Positions 34,234 to 44,104 are shown, counted from the first letter of the stretch. The stretch: DNA of 64,000 nt from Candidatus Gastranaerophilales bacterium (GCA_900770525.1 CAAHDT010000010.1:22532-86531), one strand, 5' to 3'. Program-made: numbers and translations. Notes: generated from the letters alone by a model not told the origin.

Positions 34234-34953
34234 ATGACCCATAAAAAGGAACATGCGTTTACACTTGCTGAAGTTTTAATAACGTTAGGTATAATTGGAA
34301 TTGTTGCAGCTCTTACAATGCCTATGCTACTCTCTAATTACAGAAAGCAAGTTGTAGAAACAAGGCTTGCGAAGTTTTATTCGGCAATGAATCAAGCAAT
34401 ACAACAATCAGAAGTTGTCAATGGACCAAAAGAATATTGGGAACATCCTAAAAATGGTTTTCTGGAAGATGAAGAAGGAAATATAGATAAAACTCAATCA
34501 GCATCAATGGCTTGGTATAAAAAATACTTGGCTCCATACCTTAAAGTTACAGACGTTAGGGTGAATGATGTGATTGGTAATTTAGAAATATATTTTCCTG
34601 ATGGTAGTTTAGTATTAATATGTGATGCTTCTTGGCAATTTTGGCCTGAAGCTAAAAATTTTCAACAATATAGCGTTGATGAAACAACCGGTGAGTCGAA
34701 AAACAATTACAAACCATCAGGAATTAAATATTTTACTTTCATGTTTTGGCCATCCTGGAAAGAAAACAAATATAGTTATAAACATGGTATGGAAGCTTAT
34801 GCAAGTTCTTCTTGGGATGGAAAAAGAGAGTCATTATTTACTGACAACGGTATAGGCTGTAAGGAAGTTGTTACAAATGAAAGAGCGTATTGTACAAGAT
34901 TAATACAGATGAATGGTTGGAAAATACCTAAAGATTATCCATTAAAGTTCTAA
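34234..34953 (+). CDS. Type IV pilin-like / pseudopilin protein
   Basis: 239 residues with a class III signal peptide: short basic leader MTHKKEHA, cleavage before FTLAEVLITLGIIGIVAALTM, Glu at mature +5 and a hydrophobic helix to about residue 30. After that comes the amphipathic helix typical of pseudopilins (YRKQVVETRLAKFYSAMNQAI) and a Trp/Tyr-rich globular domain with Cys residues in ALVLICDASW, GIGCKEVV and RAYCTRL, which may form disulfides. AGGAG 6 bases before the ATG at 34234 favours it over the ATG at 34228. A prepilin peptidase and assembly proteins are not in the window. Divergent from the small HTH gene. Confidence 0.85.
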   Translation: MTHKKEHAFTLAEVLITLGIIGIVAALTMPMLLSNYRKQVVETRLAKFYSAMNQAIQQSEVVNGPKEYWEHPKNGFLEDEEGNIDKTQSASMAWYKKYLAPYLKVTDVRVNDVIGNLEIYFPDGSLVLICDASWQFWPEAKNFQQYSVDETTGESKNNYKPSGIKYFTFMFWPSWKENKYSYKHGMEAYASSSWDGKRESLFTDNGIGCKEVVTNERAYCTRLIQMNGWKIPKDYPLKF

Positions 34954-34973
34954 GTTGGAAAATCGCAAAAAGT

Positions 34974-35013
34974 ATACCAAAAGAGGAAGTTTTAAAACTT
35001 CCTCTTTTGGTAT
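34974..35013. terminator. 40-bp perfect palindrome, bidirectional terminator
   Basis: Two 20-base arms (34974-34993 and 34994-35013) are exactly complementary with no spacer, lying between the convergent pilin and helicase genes. The transcript would form a long hairpin with a tetraloop-like tip and AT-rich flanks. Confidence 0.8.
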
Positions 35014-35025
35014 CAAATAAAATTA

Positions 35026-37995
35026 TTAAGCTGACAACGTAAATATTTCGTAAATTTCGTCATCTGAAAGCTCGGTAATAATCTTTTCACCTTCGTAAAC
35101 TGCTAAGTCAGCAAGTTCTTTTTTAGCTTTTAGCATTTCATCTATTTTTTCTTCAAAAGTACCCAACGTAATCATTCTATGAACCATTACGTTCTTATCT
35201 TGACCTATACGGTATGTTCTATCTGTTGCCTGATCTTCTACCGCCGGATTCCACCACAAGTCGTAGTGAATAACGTTAGTTGCACTAGTCAAGTTCAGCC
35301 CTGTACCGCCGGCCTTTAATGACAATATCATTATTTTTGCATCATTATCAGTTTGGAATCTGTTAATTAACTCTTCCCTTTGAGGAACAGTCAATGACCC
35401 ATGGAAGAACAACGGTTCAGTATTGCATTCGTTTGCAATAACCTTGCACAAGATATCGCCCATCTCTTTATATTGTGTAAAGATAAGAGTCTTTTCGCCA
35501 TGTTCAAGAATGTTTTCAATTGTAGAAATACATTTATCCATTTTTCCTGAAAGTTCTCGACTCATTTCACCTGATTTCAAGAACTGGTAAGGGTGGTTGC
35601 ATATTTGTTTCAAGGCAGTGATAAGTTTGAAAATATTTCCTCTTCTGTTTATACCGGAAAATTCGCTTATCTTTTCCATCATTTCGTTTAAAGTTTTTTC
35701 GTAAAGGACTGCTTGAGGTTTTGATAAGTAACAGTATTCGTTCAAAACCATCTTTTCCGGCAAGTCAGTAATAACGTGTTTGTCTGTTTTTAAACGTCTT
35801 AAAACAAACGGTGATACAGACATTTTAAGTTTTGCAGCTCTAGAATTTTCCTTAAATCTTTCAATTGGGATTGCGTAACTCTTTTGAAATTCTTTCAAGC
35901 TGCCGAGATATCCTTGGTTAATAAAGTCAAAAATACTCCACAACTCAGTAAGTCTGTTTTCAACAGGAGTACCGGTCATCGCAACTTTGACATCAGCCTT
36001 CAGGGTTTTAATAGCAAGAGTTTGCGCAGTATCAGGATTCTTAATATTTTGAGCTTCATCAACAATAACCATACCCCATTGATGTTTTTTCAATTCCTCT
36101 ACATCAATCCTCATAATCGCATAAGTAGTTAATATAACATCATGATTAACTTCTAATTTTCTTTCTGTTCCGTGATAAACAACCGCGTCAAGAGATGGGG
36201 CAAACATTTGCAATTCCTTCATCCAGTTCCCCATCAAGGTTGTCGGACAAATTACAAGAACAGGCTTTTTAAGTTTTTCATCTTCTTTAAGTTTCAATAT
36301 CAAACTAATAACCTGAATAGTTTTACCTAACCCCATGTCATCTGCCATACAAACGCCAAAACCTTTTGTAACGTTTGTCCATAGCCATTTTAAACCGGTC
36401 ATCTGATAAGGTCTTAATTCTCCTTTTAGTGCCGCAGGAGGTGCAACATCTACAGGTTTTGTAAAGTCTTGGATGATTTTTGCATAAGCTTCATCATAGT
36501 CAAAATCGTATTGCGCCAATTGACCTGACATAGAAGCGTGTAACAAATCCATTCTGGATAGTGATTTAAAGTTTGCTTTTGCGATTTCTTCAAAAATCTT
36601 TTTACTTTCTTCCTTGTCAATCAAAACGTACTTATTCTTGTACTTAATTAAGCCGTTATTGTTTTCAACAAGCTTATTAAACTCTTCAACAGAAATTTTT
36701 TCATTACCGATTGCAATTTCATAAGAAAAATCAAGAATATCATCCAAAGACATTTTAGAAGAAGCTGTGTTATTAAAGATATCAGCCAAATCTTGAGAAC
36801 GAGAAGCCTTAACTTTCGCATTGATAGACGCCCTTGGAATAACAATATTAACAAGTTCTTTCGGCAATATAACTTCGATTTGCGCTTTTTGGAGATAATA
36901 TGCTGTTTGAGTGATAATTTTATAAACTTCATTCAAGTTCAAATCTAAATATAGTTTCTCTTCATCATCAAATAAATTTTCCAATTCCGGCATATATCTG
37001 ATTGCATAATTTAACTGTTTTTCAACTATTCTTGCTATATCTGATGCGTTTGCATCAAAAACTGTTTCTTTGTGATACAAGTCGTCCATCAAGACACTTT
37101 CATCAGTTTTTCTGTTTTTAATATGAACTTTTAAGCGAAACAACTCGTCTTCAACTTTTTCTATTTTAAAGAACGGAATAACATCATATTTACCCAAATA
37201 CAGTTCGTCAAACCATTGAGAGAAGTTTTCGGCAATCTCAATTCCGCGCATTGTTGCACGTTGTTCCAAATCTTTTATCATATAAGTTCCGGATTTTACA
37301 TCTTTAAACTTATAAGCTTTTATGCCCAAGAATTTATAAATAACATAGTTTAAATAATTATAGATAAAATCTCTAACAAAATTGTCAGGTTTTTCACCTT
37401 TAATAAACAAATTATCCGGAATATTTTCCTCAAACATATTTATAATTCTTGCGACTTGTTGGTTTGGAATAATCGGTTCATAAACAATTTTGAACATTGA
37501 ACCATGAGTCTTTACAACCGGAATAAAATACAATTTTTCAATCAATTTCATTACAAAATGCGCTAAAGCATTCATATAAATGAATGTAGGCGTCAAAGAC
37601 TCCATATCAATTACATCAGAAAATCCACCGAAATAATCCATAACCAAATCTAAACTCATTGCATACCCGACATATTCCCCCATAACCTGAGAGCGAAAGC
37701 GGAACAAGGAACCTTTAGATTTTAAATAATATTCAAAATTATTTGTCGGAGTAATAAAGAAAGATAATTTTCCACCTTCATTAACAAGAAAGAAATTTGT
37801 GTTTCTTGCAGGAGCGTGAGGACTTACGAACACATCCTTAAACTCATCTTCAACAGTTTGGTATATCAAACTCAATGTATAACGAAAATCTTTATTCTTA
37901 AACCCTTCCGGATTTTCAGAAAGGTTAAAAAATAATTCATCAACGTTATTCTTTTTTATTGAAAAATCTATGTTTAAAATATCTTCGGTTGCCAT
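35026..37995 (-). CDS. SNF2-family DNA helicase/translocase
   Basis: A 989-residue protein with a C-terminal SNF2 motor. Seen are the Q-region/GELRPYQMTGLKWL near 528, Walker A ADDMGLGKTIQV near 549, DEAQNIKN (Walker B) near 642, TGTPVENRLTELWSIFDF near 670, then the helicase C domain with KTLIFTQY near 835 and LSLKAGGTGLNLTSA...RTYRIGQ near 905-945. The first 500 residues are a large accessory region of the type found with bacterial SNF2 proteins, not otherwise recognised; no SWIM zinc motif is seen. It translocates on DNA and probably remodels DNA-bound proteins. RBS GAAAGAGA. Confidence 0.9.
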   Translation of the reverse strand: MATEDILNIDFSIKKNNVDELFFNLSENPEGFKNKDFRYTLSLIYQTVEDEFKDVFVSPHAPARNTNFFLVNEGGKLSFFITPTNNFEYYLKSKGSLFRFRSQVMGEYVGYAMSLDLVMDYFGGFSDVIDMESLTPTFIYMNALAHFVMKLIEKLYFIPVVKTHGSMFKIVYEPIIPNQQVARIINMFEENIPDNLFIKGEKPDNFVRDFIYNYLNYVIYKFLGIKAYKFKDVKSGTYMIKDLEQRATMRGIEIAENFSQWFDELYLGKYDVIPFFKIEKVEDELFRLKVHIKNRKTDESVLMDDLYHKETVFDANASDIARIVEKQLNYAIRYMPELENLFDDEEKLYLDLNLNEVYKIITQTAYYLQKAQIEVILPKELVNIVIPRASINAKVKASRSQDLADIFNNTASSKMSLDDILDFSYEIAIGNEKISVEEFNKLVENNNGLIKYKNKYVLIDKEESKKIFEEIAKANFKSLSRMDLLHASMSGQLAQYDFDYDEAYAKIIQDFTKPVDVAPPAALKGELRPYQMTGLKWLWTNVTKGFGVCMADDMGLGKTIQVISLILKLKEDEKLKKPVLVICPTTLMGNWMKELQMFAPSLDAVVYHGTERKLEVNHDVILTTYAIMRIDVEELKKHQWGMVIVDEAQNIKNPDTAQTLAIKTLKADVKVAMTGTPVENRLTELWSIFDFINQGYLGSLKEFQKSYAIPIERFKENSRAAKLKMSVSPFVLRRLKTDKHVITDLPEKMVLNEYCYLSKPQAVLYEKTLNEMMEKISEFSGINRRGNIFKLITALKQICNHPYQFLKSGEMSRELSGKMDKCISTIENILEHGEKTLIFTQYKEMGDILCKVIANECNTEPLFFHGSLTVPQREELINRFQTDNDAKIMILSLKAGGTGLNLTSATNVIHYDLWWNPAVEDQATDRTYRIGQDKNVMVHRMITLGTFEEKIDEMLKAKKELADLAVYEGEKIITELSDDEIYEIFTLSA

Positions 37996-38018
37996 AATAT
38001 CTCTTTCTCAGTATACAA

Positions 38019-38051
38019 AACACTTCCGACATAAATCATGCCGGAAGTGTT
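38019..38051 (-). terminator. Terminator of gpmI
   Basis: AACACTTCCG (38019-38028) pairs with CGGAAGTGTT (38042-38051); T-rich on the minus strand after the stem. Confidence 0.7.
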
Positions 38052-38059
38052 ATCAACTA

Positions 38060-39589
38060 TTACTCTTTAATCAATGATTCACCAGTCATTTCAACCGGTT
38101 TCTTTACATCTAAAAGCTCTAAAACAGTTGGAGCAATGTTACATAATGCACCATCTTCTTTTAAAGCCATACCTTTAGGTGCATTGATTAATACAAACGG
38201 AACTTTGTTTGTTGTATGCGCAGTTTGAGGTTTCCCAGTTTCAGCATTAACCATAACTTCTGAATTACCATGATCTGCTGTCAACAACATTGTGATACCG
38301 TTTCCGACACAAGCATCGGCAATTTTTCCAACACACTCATCAACTACGTGGCAAGCCTTAACCGCAGCTTCAAGAACACCTGTATGTCCAACCATATCAG
38401 GGTTAGCAAAGTTTACAAGAATGAATTGATATTCAGGATTTTTAATTGCATCTAATACATTTTCACAAACCTGAGGAGCACTCATTTCCGGCTGCATATC
38501 GTAAGTTGCAACTTTCGGAGATGGAACAAGAACTCTTGTTTCGTGAGGTTGAGGTTCATCAATACCGCCATTAAAGAAGAATGTAACGTGAGCATATTTT
38601 TCTGTTTCTGCTGTTCTAAACTGGTGAATACCGTTAGCTTCCAAAACATCGCCCAAAATATTCTTCAAATGTTCTTTAGGGAAAGCTACCGGGAAAGTAA
38701 AGTCTTCGTTGTAGCTTGTCATTGTAATATAACAAATATTGTTTAGAACTTTCTTTCTTTCAAAACCGTCAAAATCCTTGAAGTTGATAGCCTTTGTAAT
38801 TTCTCTTGCTCTATCAGGTCTAAAGTTTATAAAGATAATAGAATCGTTGTCGTGAATTCTGCTTTCTTCGCCACCAATAACTGTAGGAAGAACGAATTCG
38901 TCATTATCACCTCTTGCGTAAGAAGCTTTAACTCCTTCACAAGCGGAATCAGCTTTTTCACCTTCTCCAAATAGAAGGGCGTTATAACCTTTTTCAACTC
39001 TTTCCCAACGATTATCTCTGTCCATAATGTAGTATCTGCCGATAATTGTTGCAATTGGAGGCAAGTTATATTTTTTCAATTCTTCTTCAACTTTTTCTAG
39101 GAATGTGCAAGCACTTTGAGGTGGCGTATCACGACCATCCAAAAATGCGTGAACATAAACCTTAGTTAAACCTTCATCAGCAGCCAATTTAATCAATGCT
39201 AGTAAGTGTTCCAAAGATGAGTGAACACCACCTGTTGAAACAAGTCCGTAGATGTGAAGTGCGGAATTATTTTTCTTAGCATGGTCGATTGCCATAAGAA
39301 ATTTTTCATTTTTGAAGAATGAACCATCTTTAATTGCATTGTTAATTCTTGACAAATCTTGGTATACAATTCTGCCGGCACCGATATTTAAGTGTCCAAC
39401 TTCACTGTTTCCCATTTGTCCGGCAGGAAGACCGACATATTCACCATCTGCGTGAATAGAAATTGTCGGGTAATTTTTTTCTAATTTTGTCACATTTTCA
39501 GCGTGAGCTAACTTTGTAGCATCAAATTCCGGATGATTAGCACTTATGCCCCACCCATCCATAATACATAATAATACTCTCTTTGTCAT
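38060..39589 (-). CDS. gpmI: 2,3-bisphosphoglycerate-independent phosphoglycerate mutase
   Basis: A 509-residue alkaline-phosphatase-fold enzyme interconverting 3- and 2-phosphoglycerate in glycolysis. N-terminal metal-binding MDGWG (10-14), the nucleophile Ser in MGNSEVGHLNIGAGR near 60-74, HAFLDGRDTPP near 155, INFRPDRARE near 265, and LLTADHGNSEVM near 440 are all present. Length is typical (about 510). RBS is weak (GGGGAT 13 bases upstream). Needs Mn2+ in known members. Confidence 0.96.
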   Translation of the reverse strand: MTKRVLLCIMDGWGISANHPEFDATKLAHAENVTKLEKNYPTISIHADGEYVGLPAGQMGNSEVGHLNIGAGRIVYQDLSRINNAIKDGSFFKNEKFLMAIDHAKKNNSALHIYGLVSTGGVHSSLEHLLALIKLAADEGLTKVYVHAFLDGRDTPPQSACTFLEKVEEELKKYNLPPIATIIGRYYIMDRDNRWERVEKGYNALLFGEGEKADSACEGVKASYARGDNDEFVLPTVIGGEESRIHDNDSIIFINFRPDRAREITKAINFKDFDGFERKKVLNNICYITMTSYNEDFTFPVAFPKEHLKNILGDVLEANGIHQFRTAETEKYAHVTFFFNGGIDEPQPHETRVLVPSPKVATYDMQPEMSAPQVCENVLDAIKNPEYQFILVNFANPDMVGHTGVLEAAVKACHVVDECVGKIADACVGNGITMLLTADHGNSEVMVNAETGKPQTAHTTNKVPFVLINAPKGMALKEDGALCNIAPTVLELLDVKKPVEMTGESLIKE

Positions 39590-39714
39590 AATCTTATAAT
39601 CCCCTATTTATATTCGTACTATGGAATTGATTATACAAAGGACATAAAATAATTACAAGAGCAGATTTTGAGGCAAACATTTCGGTTAATAACGCCATAC
39701 AATTATTTTTCGTG

Positions 39715-39720
39715 TATAAT
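39715..39720 (+). promoter_or_regulatory. -10 box of mnmE, leaderless spacing
   Basis: Perfect TATAAT ending 6 bases before the mnmE ATG at 39727, with no Shine-Dalgarno. Confidence 0.5.
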
Positions 39721-39726
39721 TTTATT

Positions 39727-41079
39727 ATGAATATTTTACAGGAATTTGACACAATTACAGCAATCGCAACTCCAATCGGAACAGGTGGAGTTGGAGTTAT
39801 AAGAATATCAGGAAATGATAGTTTTAAAATCATAGAAAAGATTTTTTCTAAACAAGGTTTAATTGCCGGAAAAATCTATCACGGCTGGATTTCTGACAAC
39901 GGCAAAAAAATTGATGAAGTAATAGTTTTGCCGTTCAAAGCTCCAAACAGTTATACCGGAGAAGATGTTATAGAAATTCACTGCCACGGTGGAATTAACG
40001 TTGTTCGAAATGTTTTAAATATAACATTAAGTAATGGAGCACGTTTGGCAGAACGCGGAGAGTTCACAAAACGCGCATTTTTAAACAGAAAAATGGATTT
40101 ATCACAGGCAGAAGCCGTTGCAGACTTAATCCACGCTAAAACTAAAAACTTCGCAATCCAGTCAGCAAAAAATCTTTCCGGAGTTCTTGGTGAGAAAGTT
40201 TCAGAAATTAAAAAAGAAATTTTTGAAACCCTATCAAGAATTGTTGCCGGAATAGACTTTCCTGAAGATGTTGCAGAACCCGATTATTCATACCTTGTCA
40301 ATCACTTTGAACACTCCATAAGCGAAATAGATAAAATATTATCTTGTGTAAAAACATCAGATATCCTAAGGCAAGGCGTAAAAATTGCAATCGTAGGGAA
40401 ACCTAATGTCGGGAAATCCTCCCTATTTAATACGCTTTTAAATATTGAACGAGCAATTGTTACAGACATTGCAGGTACAACCCGAGATGTCCTCAAAGAA
40501 AACCTTGACTGGGTTGTCGCAATCACTCTCATCGATACAGCAGGTATCAGAGAAGGCGAAGATGTCGGAAAAGTCGAAGAAATCGGAATTGAATATTCAA
40601 AACAATCAGCAAAAGAAGCTGACTTGGTTTTATTTATGTTTGACTCTTCAAGAAAATTTGAAGAAGAGGACTCCGTTATATGGAATTTTGTAAAAGATAA
40701 ACCACACTTGATAATTGCCAACAAATCTGATTTGCAAACTTACAATAATGATTTACCGTTTGATAATAAAGACATTATCCGTATTTCAACCCTAAAAAAT
40801 AACGGAATTGAAGAATTAAAAAATAGAATCCAAAACATTGTTTGCAATTTTTCTACAGAAGAAACAGAATTTATAACAAATCAACGCCAAGAAGAATGTC
40901 TAAAAAAATCAAGAGAAAGTCTTATTCGAGCTCTGAATGCAGCAAAAATGGAAGAGCTTCAAGATATGATTTCAATTGATTTGAAATCAGCACTCCTTGC
41001 GTTAGATGAAATCACCGGTGAAGTTATTACAGATGATATTCTGGACAATATCTTTTCACATTTTTGTATAGGGAAATAA
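39727..41079 (+). CDS. mnmE: tRNA modification GTPase MnmE
   Basis: A 450-residue GTPase that, with MnmG, installs the (carboxymethyl)aminomethyl group on U34 of tRNAs ending codons in A or G. It has the N-terminal formyl-THF-binding domain with DTITAIATPIGTGGVGVIRISG, the G domain with GKPNVGKSSLFN near 224, DTAGIRE and NKSD, and ends in the invariant catalytic-Cys motif FCIGK. Start at ATG 39727 fits the family N-terminus; an in-frame GTG at 39712 lies within the -10 region. The folate-linked chemistry fits with the folE2 and formyl-THF ligase genes nearby. Confidence 0.95.
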   Translation: MNILQEFDTITAIATPIGTGGVGVIRISGNDSFKIIEKIFSKQGLIAGKIYHGWISDNGKKIDEVIVLPFKAPNSYTGEDVIEIHCHGGINVVRNVLNITLSNGARLAERGEFTKRAFLNRKMDLSQAEAVADLIHAKTKNFAIQSAKNLSGVLGEKVSEIKKEIFETLSRIVAGIDFPEDVAEPDYSYLVNHFEHSISEIDKILSCVKTSDILRQGVKIAIVGKPNVGKSSLFNTLLNIERAIVTDIAGTTRDVLKENLDWVVAITLIDTAGIREGEDVGKVEEIGIEYSKQSAKEADLVLFMFDSSRKFEEEDSVIWNFVKDKPHLIIANKSDLQTYNNDLPFDNKDIIRISTLKNNGIEELKNRIQNIVCNFSTEETEFITNQRQEECLKKSRESLIRALNAAKMEELQDMISIDLKSALLALDEITGEVITDDILDNIFSHFCIGK

Positions 41080-41086
41080 GTATTAA

Positions 41087-41133
41087 AAAAGCAACATACC
41101 GTAATGTATAAAACTTTACGGCACATTGCTTTT
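41087..41133 (+). terminator. Terminator of mnmE
   Basis: A long imperfect hairpin (AAAAGCAA...TTGCTTTT outer stem, CCGTAA/TTACGG inner stem) followed by TTTTATATTT. Confidence 0.75.
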
Positions 41134-41153
41134 ATATTTCGAGGTTGTAATTA

Positions 41154-41372
41154 TTACCAACAAACATCTAGTTTCCTGCCTAAAGGAGAAGTTCCAGCCG
41201 GAACTCCATCTGAGTCAACAGCTCTTGGATGAGCAGGAGAATAATTCTGAGCTGAAAATGCGAATGATTTCGGAGTTTCTGCGTGAATTGGAGATGTCGC
41301 AGCTTGCGCAGGTGCTTGAACTCTTCGCAAATCAAATACGTTTAATGCATTTAATGCTTGAATAGGTTGCAT
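41154..41372 (-). CDS. Small Ala/Pro-rich protein of unknown function
   Basis: 72 residues starting MQPIQALNALNVFDLRRVQA. It is rich in Ala, Pro and Ser through the middle, has no membrane segment, and ends LGRKLDVCW with a single Cys. The main evidence that it is real is the strong RBS AAGGGGTGA spaced 7 bases from ATG 41372 and the position in an otherwise empty convergent gap. The overlapping plus-strand frame has no RBS. No family recognised; it could be a secreted or structural peptide, but that is a guess. Confidence 0.55.
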   Translation of the reverse strand: MQPIQALNALNVFDLRRVQAPAQAATSPIHAETPKSFAFSAQNYSPAHPRAVDSDGVPAGTSPLGRKLDVCW

Positions 41373-41482
41373 AGAAATCACCCCTTAATTTGTCCCTTAC
41401 ACATATATAAAGTATTTTAAGACTTGAAAATTGCCATTTTTAACAAATAAGTTTTAACAATTCTTCACATTGTGTTTAAATA

Positions 41483-42217
41483 TCAACGATAAATCTTATC
41501 ACCTATTTGAACCTGCTTTACATACATATCTTCGCAAGCACCATAACCTCTGCTTGTAGGATCTGTATCTGTTCTGGACAAACTTGTTTTAGCTACTGTT
41601 TCAGTTTTATCAGTGTAAATATCTACAAGATAACCATCAAGTTTTACAATATCATTTTTCTTAATTGCACTAAGAGCTTTCATAACATTCTTAGTTGCCG
41701 GAATCATGTGGGTGTGAGAAACATGATAGCTAACATAATCTACATTCCATGGAGATTTTCTCACATCTGGACAATACCAGCTAAGTCGGCGAGCTTCTCC
41801 AAGTGTTTTTTGAGATTTAAATGTCCAATTTTTATATAATTCAGTTTTGTTTTTACTCAATTCTCCCCAAGCAATCCCTAAATCTACCAAACATATATCA
41901 TCAAAATTATTCCTCATTAAATCCCGAAACCAAAAGTTTGTGTTTTTCGCAACAACAAGTCCTGAAATAGAATATTCTGCTTGTAAATTTAAAATAAAAT
42001 TCTTTCTTTCTCCCTTAGCTTTTATATAATCTTTTCCATTTAAATCACGTTGAATAGGATCGTTTGATGTATCAATGATTGAAGTTGCTTGAGAGGTAAC
42101 TTTAGGATTTAAATACTCAACCCATAATCCTACATCAGTAATCATTGAGCATACTACAAGTAATAAAATTCCATAAAAGCATACTGCTCCAAAAATATTT
42201 AATATTTTTTTCTCCAT
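41483..42217 (-). CDS. Membrane-anchored protein coupled to a histidine kinase
   Basis: 244 residues with one N-terminal membrane segment (about 4-26, KKILNIFGAVCFYGILLLVVCSM) and an extracytoplasmic domain containing Trp-rich parts (WVEYLNP, WFRDLMRNNF, WYCPDVRKSPW) and two or more Cys. No family recognised. Its ATG overlaps the stop of the histidine kinase gene (TAATG), so the two are translationally coupled. It may be a sensor accessory or a target of that kinase; a response regulator is not adjacent. Confidence 0.7.
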   Translation of the reverse strand: MEKKILNIFGAVCFYGILLLVVCSMITDVGLWVEYLNPKVTSQATSIIDTSNDPIQRDLNGKDYIKAKGERKNFILNLQAEYSISGLVVAKNTNFWFRDLMRNNFDDICLVDLGIAWGELSKNKTELYKNWTFKSQKTLGEARRLSWYCPDVRKSPWNVDYVSYHVSHTHMIPATKNVMKALSAIKKNDIVKLDGYLVDIYTDKTETVAKTSLSRTDTDPTSRGYGACEDMYVKQVQIGDKIYR

Positions 42218-44007
42218 TAACAAACCTTTTCAATTTCTGTTTCTATCTTGGTTGGAAGAATAAAGCCGAAAGTTGCCCCTTCTCCTAAAGCAGAATTAAC
42301 GAAAACTTTTCCGTTATGGTACTTTTCAATCGTAGTTTTTACCAAATGTAATCCCAATCCGGTTCCTTTAATTGTATGTGTATTGTTTTCGATACGATAA
42401 AATCTATCAAATATTTTTTTCTGATGTTCCGGTGCAATTCCGCAACCATGGTCTGTTACTGTGACTTCAACTTCATCTTTGTTCGCCAAATTTTTAACCG
42501 CTACTTCAATTGTAGAATTTTCAGGCGAATATTTTATCGCATTTGATAAGAAGTTCATCAGAGCTCGCTCTATACCGTTGTAGTTAAACATGAATTCAGG
42601 AATATCATTGTCTTTGTGGACAGAAATAGAAAGATTATGTTCTTTTGTCAAAACATCAACTTGCTTAACACAAGTTTCAACAACTTCAACAATACTATTT
42701 AATGCTTTTTCCATAGGGGCATTCGCTTCCATTCTGGAAAAATCAAGAATATCGTTTACCATACCTTGCAGACGGATAATTTCCTGATTAATGGTACCAA
42801 TAAATTCTTTCTGGGTATCATAATCAAACTCGTTACCATAATTGTATAAAGTATCAATATAACTTCTCAAAACTGTAACAGGGGTTCTTAGTTCGTGAGA
42901 AACATTCGAAATAAAGTTTGCTCTCATTTTATCCATTTCAGCTTCTTTGGTCATATCAATCAATACAATAATGTATCCGACATAATCCTTATTTCTGGTA
43001 AACATTGGAGAAATTATAGACTTTATAACCTTGTTGTCAACATTTATATTAAATTCAATAGGTTTTTTCTCTATTACATCAAGCGGAGTATCTTTAAACT
43101 GTTCAATTTTATCTTTGAAACAATAGTTTTCAGATGTATCAATATAATTTTGAATTTTAGTGTTCAATAACTGTTCTTCTGTGACTTCAAGAAGAGTTTG
43201 AGCATGGTTATTTATAAGAACAACATTATCATCTTCGTCACAAACAACAACACCGTTTGCAATACTCATCAAAACTGACTCAAACTTATTCCTTTCAAGC
43301 ATTATGCGGTCAATATTTTGTTCTTCATAAATGTGAAGCCTATTTGACATATCGTTAAATGCCTGAAACAATTCTTCTACTTCATCACTTACGTCTTGCC
43401 CTTCAATTTTGTAGCCGAATTCGCCTGAGGAAATCTTTCTTACCCCATCTCTCAACAAGCGCAATTCTCGTGTAATAAGATAAGTATTTATCAAAATAAC
43501 AAAAGCAAAAACTAACCACGCAATAGCAAACACAAATAATATAGAAGCTCTTGTTGTAGAAGTAATTTGGGTAATAATTCTCTTAGACAATCCAACGGTT
43601 ACTGAGCCGTAATTTTTACTGTCATTTGGGAGTACAAGTGGAGAACTTACTGTAATACTAGGTTTTTTACCTTGGTTTTGGTTATCATTTTTGGTCGAAT
43701 AAATAAGATTTCCATTCTCATCTCTAAATTCTATTAGAACAATATCACTATGCCCCATTAATAACGTTTTAGAACGAGATTTTAGTGTTTTTTCTATCTG
43801 AACAGATGGCATATCTTTAATGAGTTCAACACTTTCAATCGCAATAGTTTTGGATATAATTTGTCCAAAATTCTGATAACCTTCGTTCAATTTTTTTTGA
43901 ATATTAAAAATTGCCAATATTGCAATCAAAATAATTAATGCCGTACTAAACAGTAAACCGGAAATTATAATTCGGTTTTGAATTGTTAAATTGCTCTTCT
44001 CGTTCAT
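42217..44007 (-). CDS. Membrane sensor histidine kinase
   Basis: 596 residues in the PhoR/WalK style. Two membrane helices (about 12-34 and 157-180) flank a 120-residue extracytoplasmic sensor; a HAMP linker (about 180-235), a PAS domain (about 245-345), the HisKA helix with phospho-acceptor His in NFISNVSHELRTPVTVLR near 370, and the HATPase domain with N box NFLSNAIKYSP, DHGCGI and GTGLGLHLVK follow. It autophosphorylates and passes phosphate to a response regulator, none of which is encoded nearby. It is coupled to the membrane protein gene downstream. Confidence 0.93.
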   Translation of the reverse strand: MNEKSNLTIQNRIIISGLLFSTALIILIAILAIFNIQKKLNEGYQNFGQIISKTIAIESVELIKDMPSVQIEKTLKSRSKTLLMGHSDIVLIEFRDENGNLIYSTKNDNQNQGKKPSITVSSPLVLPNDSKNYGSVTVGLSKRIITQITSTTRASILFVFAIAWLVFAFVILINTYLITRELRLLRDGVRKISSGEFGYKIEGQDVSDEVEELFQAFNDMSNRLHIYEEQNIDRIMLERNKFESVLMSIANGVVVCDEDDNVVLINNHAQTLLEVTEEQLLNTKIQNYIDTSENYCFKDKIEQFKDTPLDVIEKKPIEFNINVDNKVIKSIISPMFTRNKDYVGYIIVLIDMTKEAEMDKMRANFISNVSHELRTPVTVLRSYIDTLYNYGNEFDYDTQKEFIGTINQEIIRLQGMVNDILDFSRMEANAPMEKALNSIVEVVETCVKQVDVLTKEHNLSISVHKDNDIPEFMFNYNGIERALMNFLSNAIKYSPENSTIEVAVKNLANKDEVEVTVTDHGCGIAPEHQKKIFDRFYRIENNTHTIKGTGLGLHLVKTTIEKYHNGKVFVNSALGEGATFGFILPTKIETEIEKVC

Positions 44008-44104
44008 ACAATTATTATTGCACCTCTAACCCAACACGTCAAGAAGATGTCAATATATTAGGAAAACTCTATTAAAGGTGTTATGTATATGCCTTTGCTT
44101 ATTA

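Noticed and set aside
41126..41365. 79-residue plus-strand ORF opposite the small 41154 protein
   Set aside because: No RBS; it begins inside the mnmE terminator. The minus-strand frame has a strong RBS instead.
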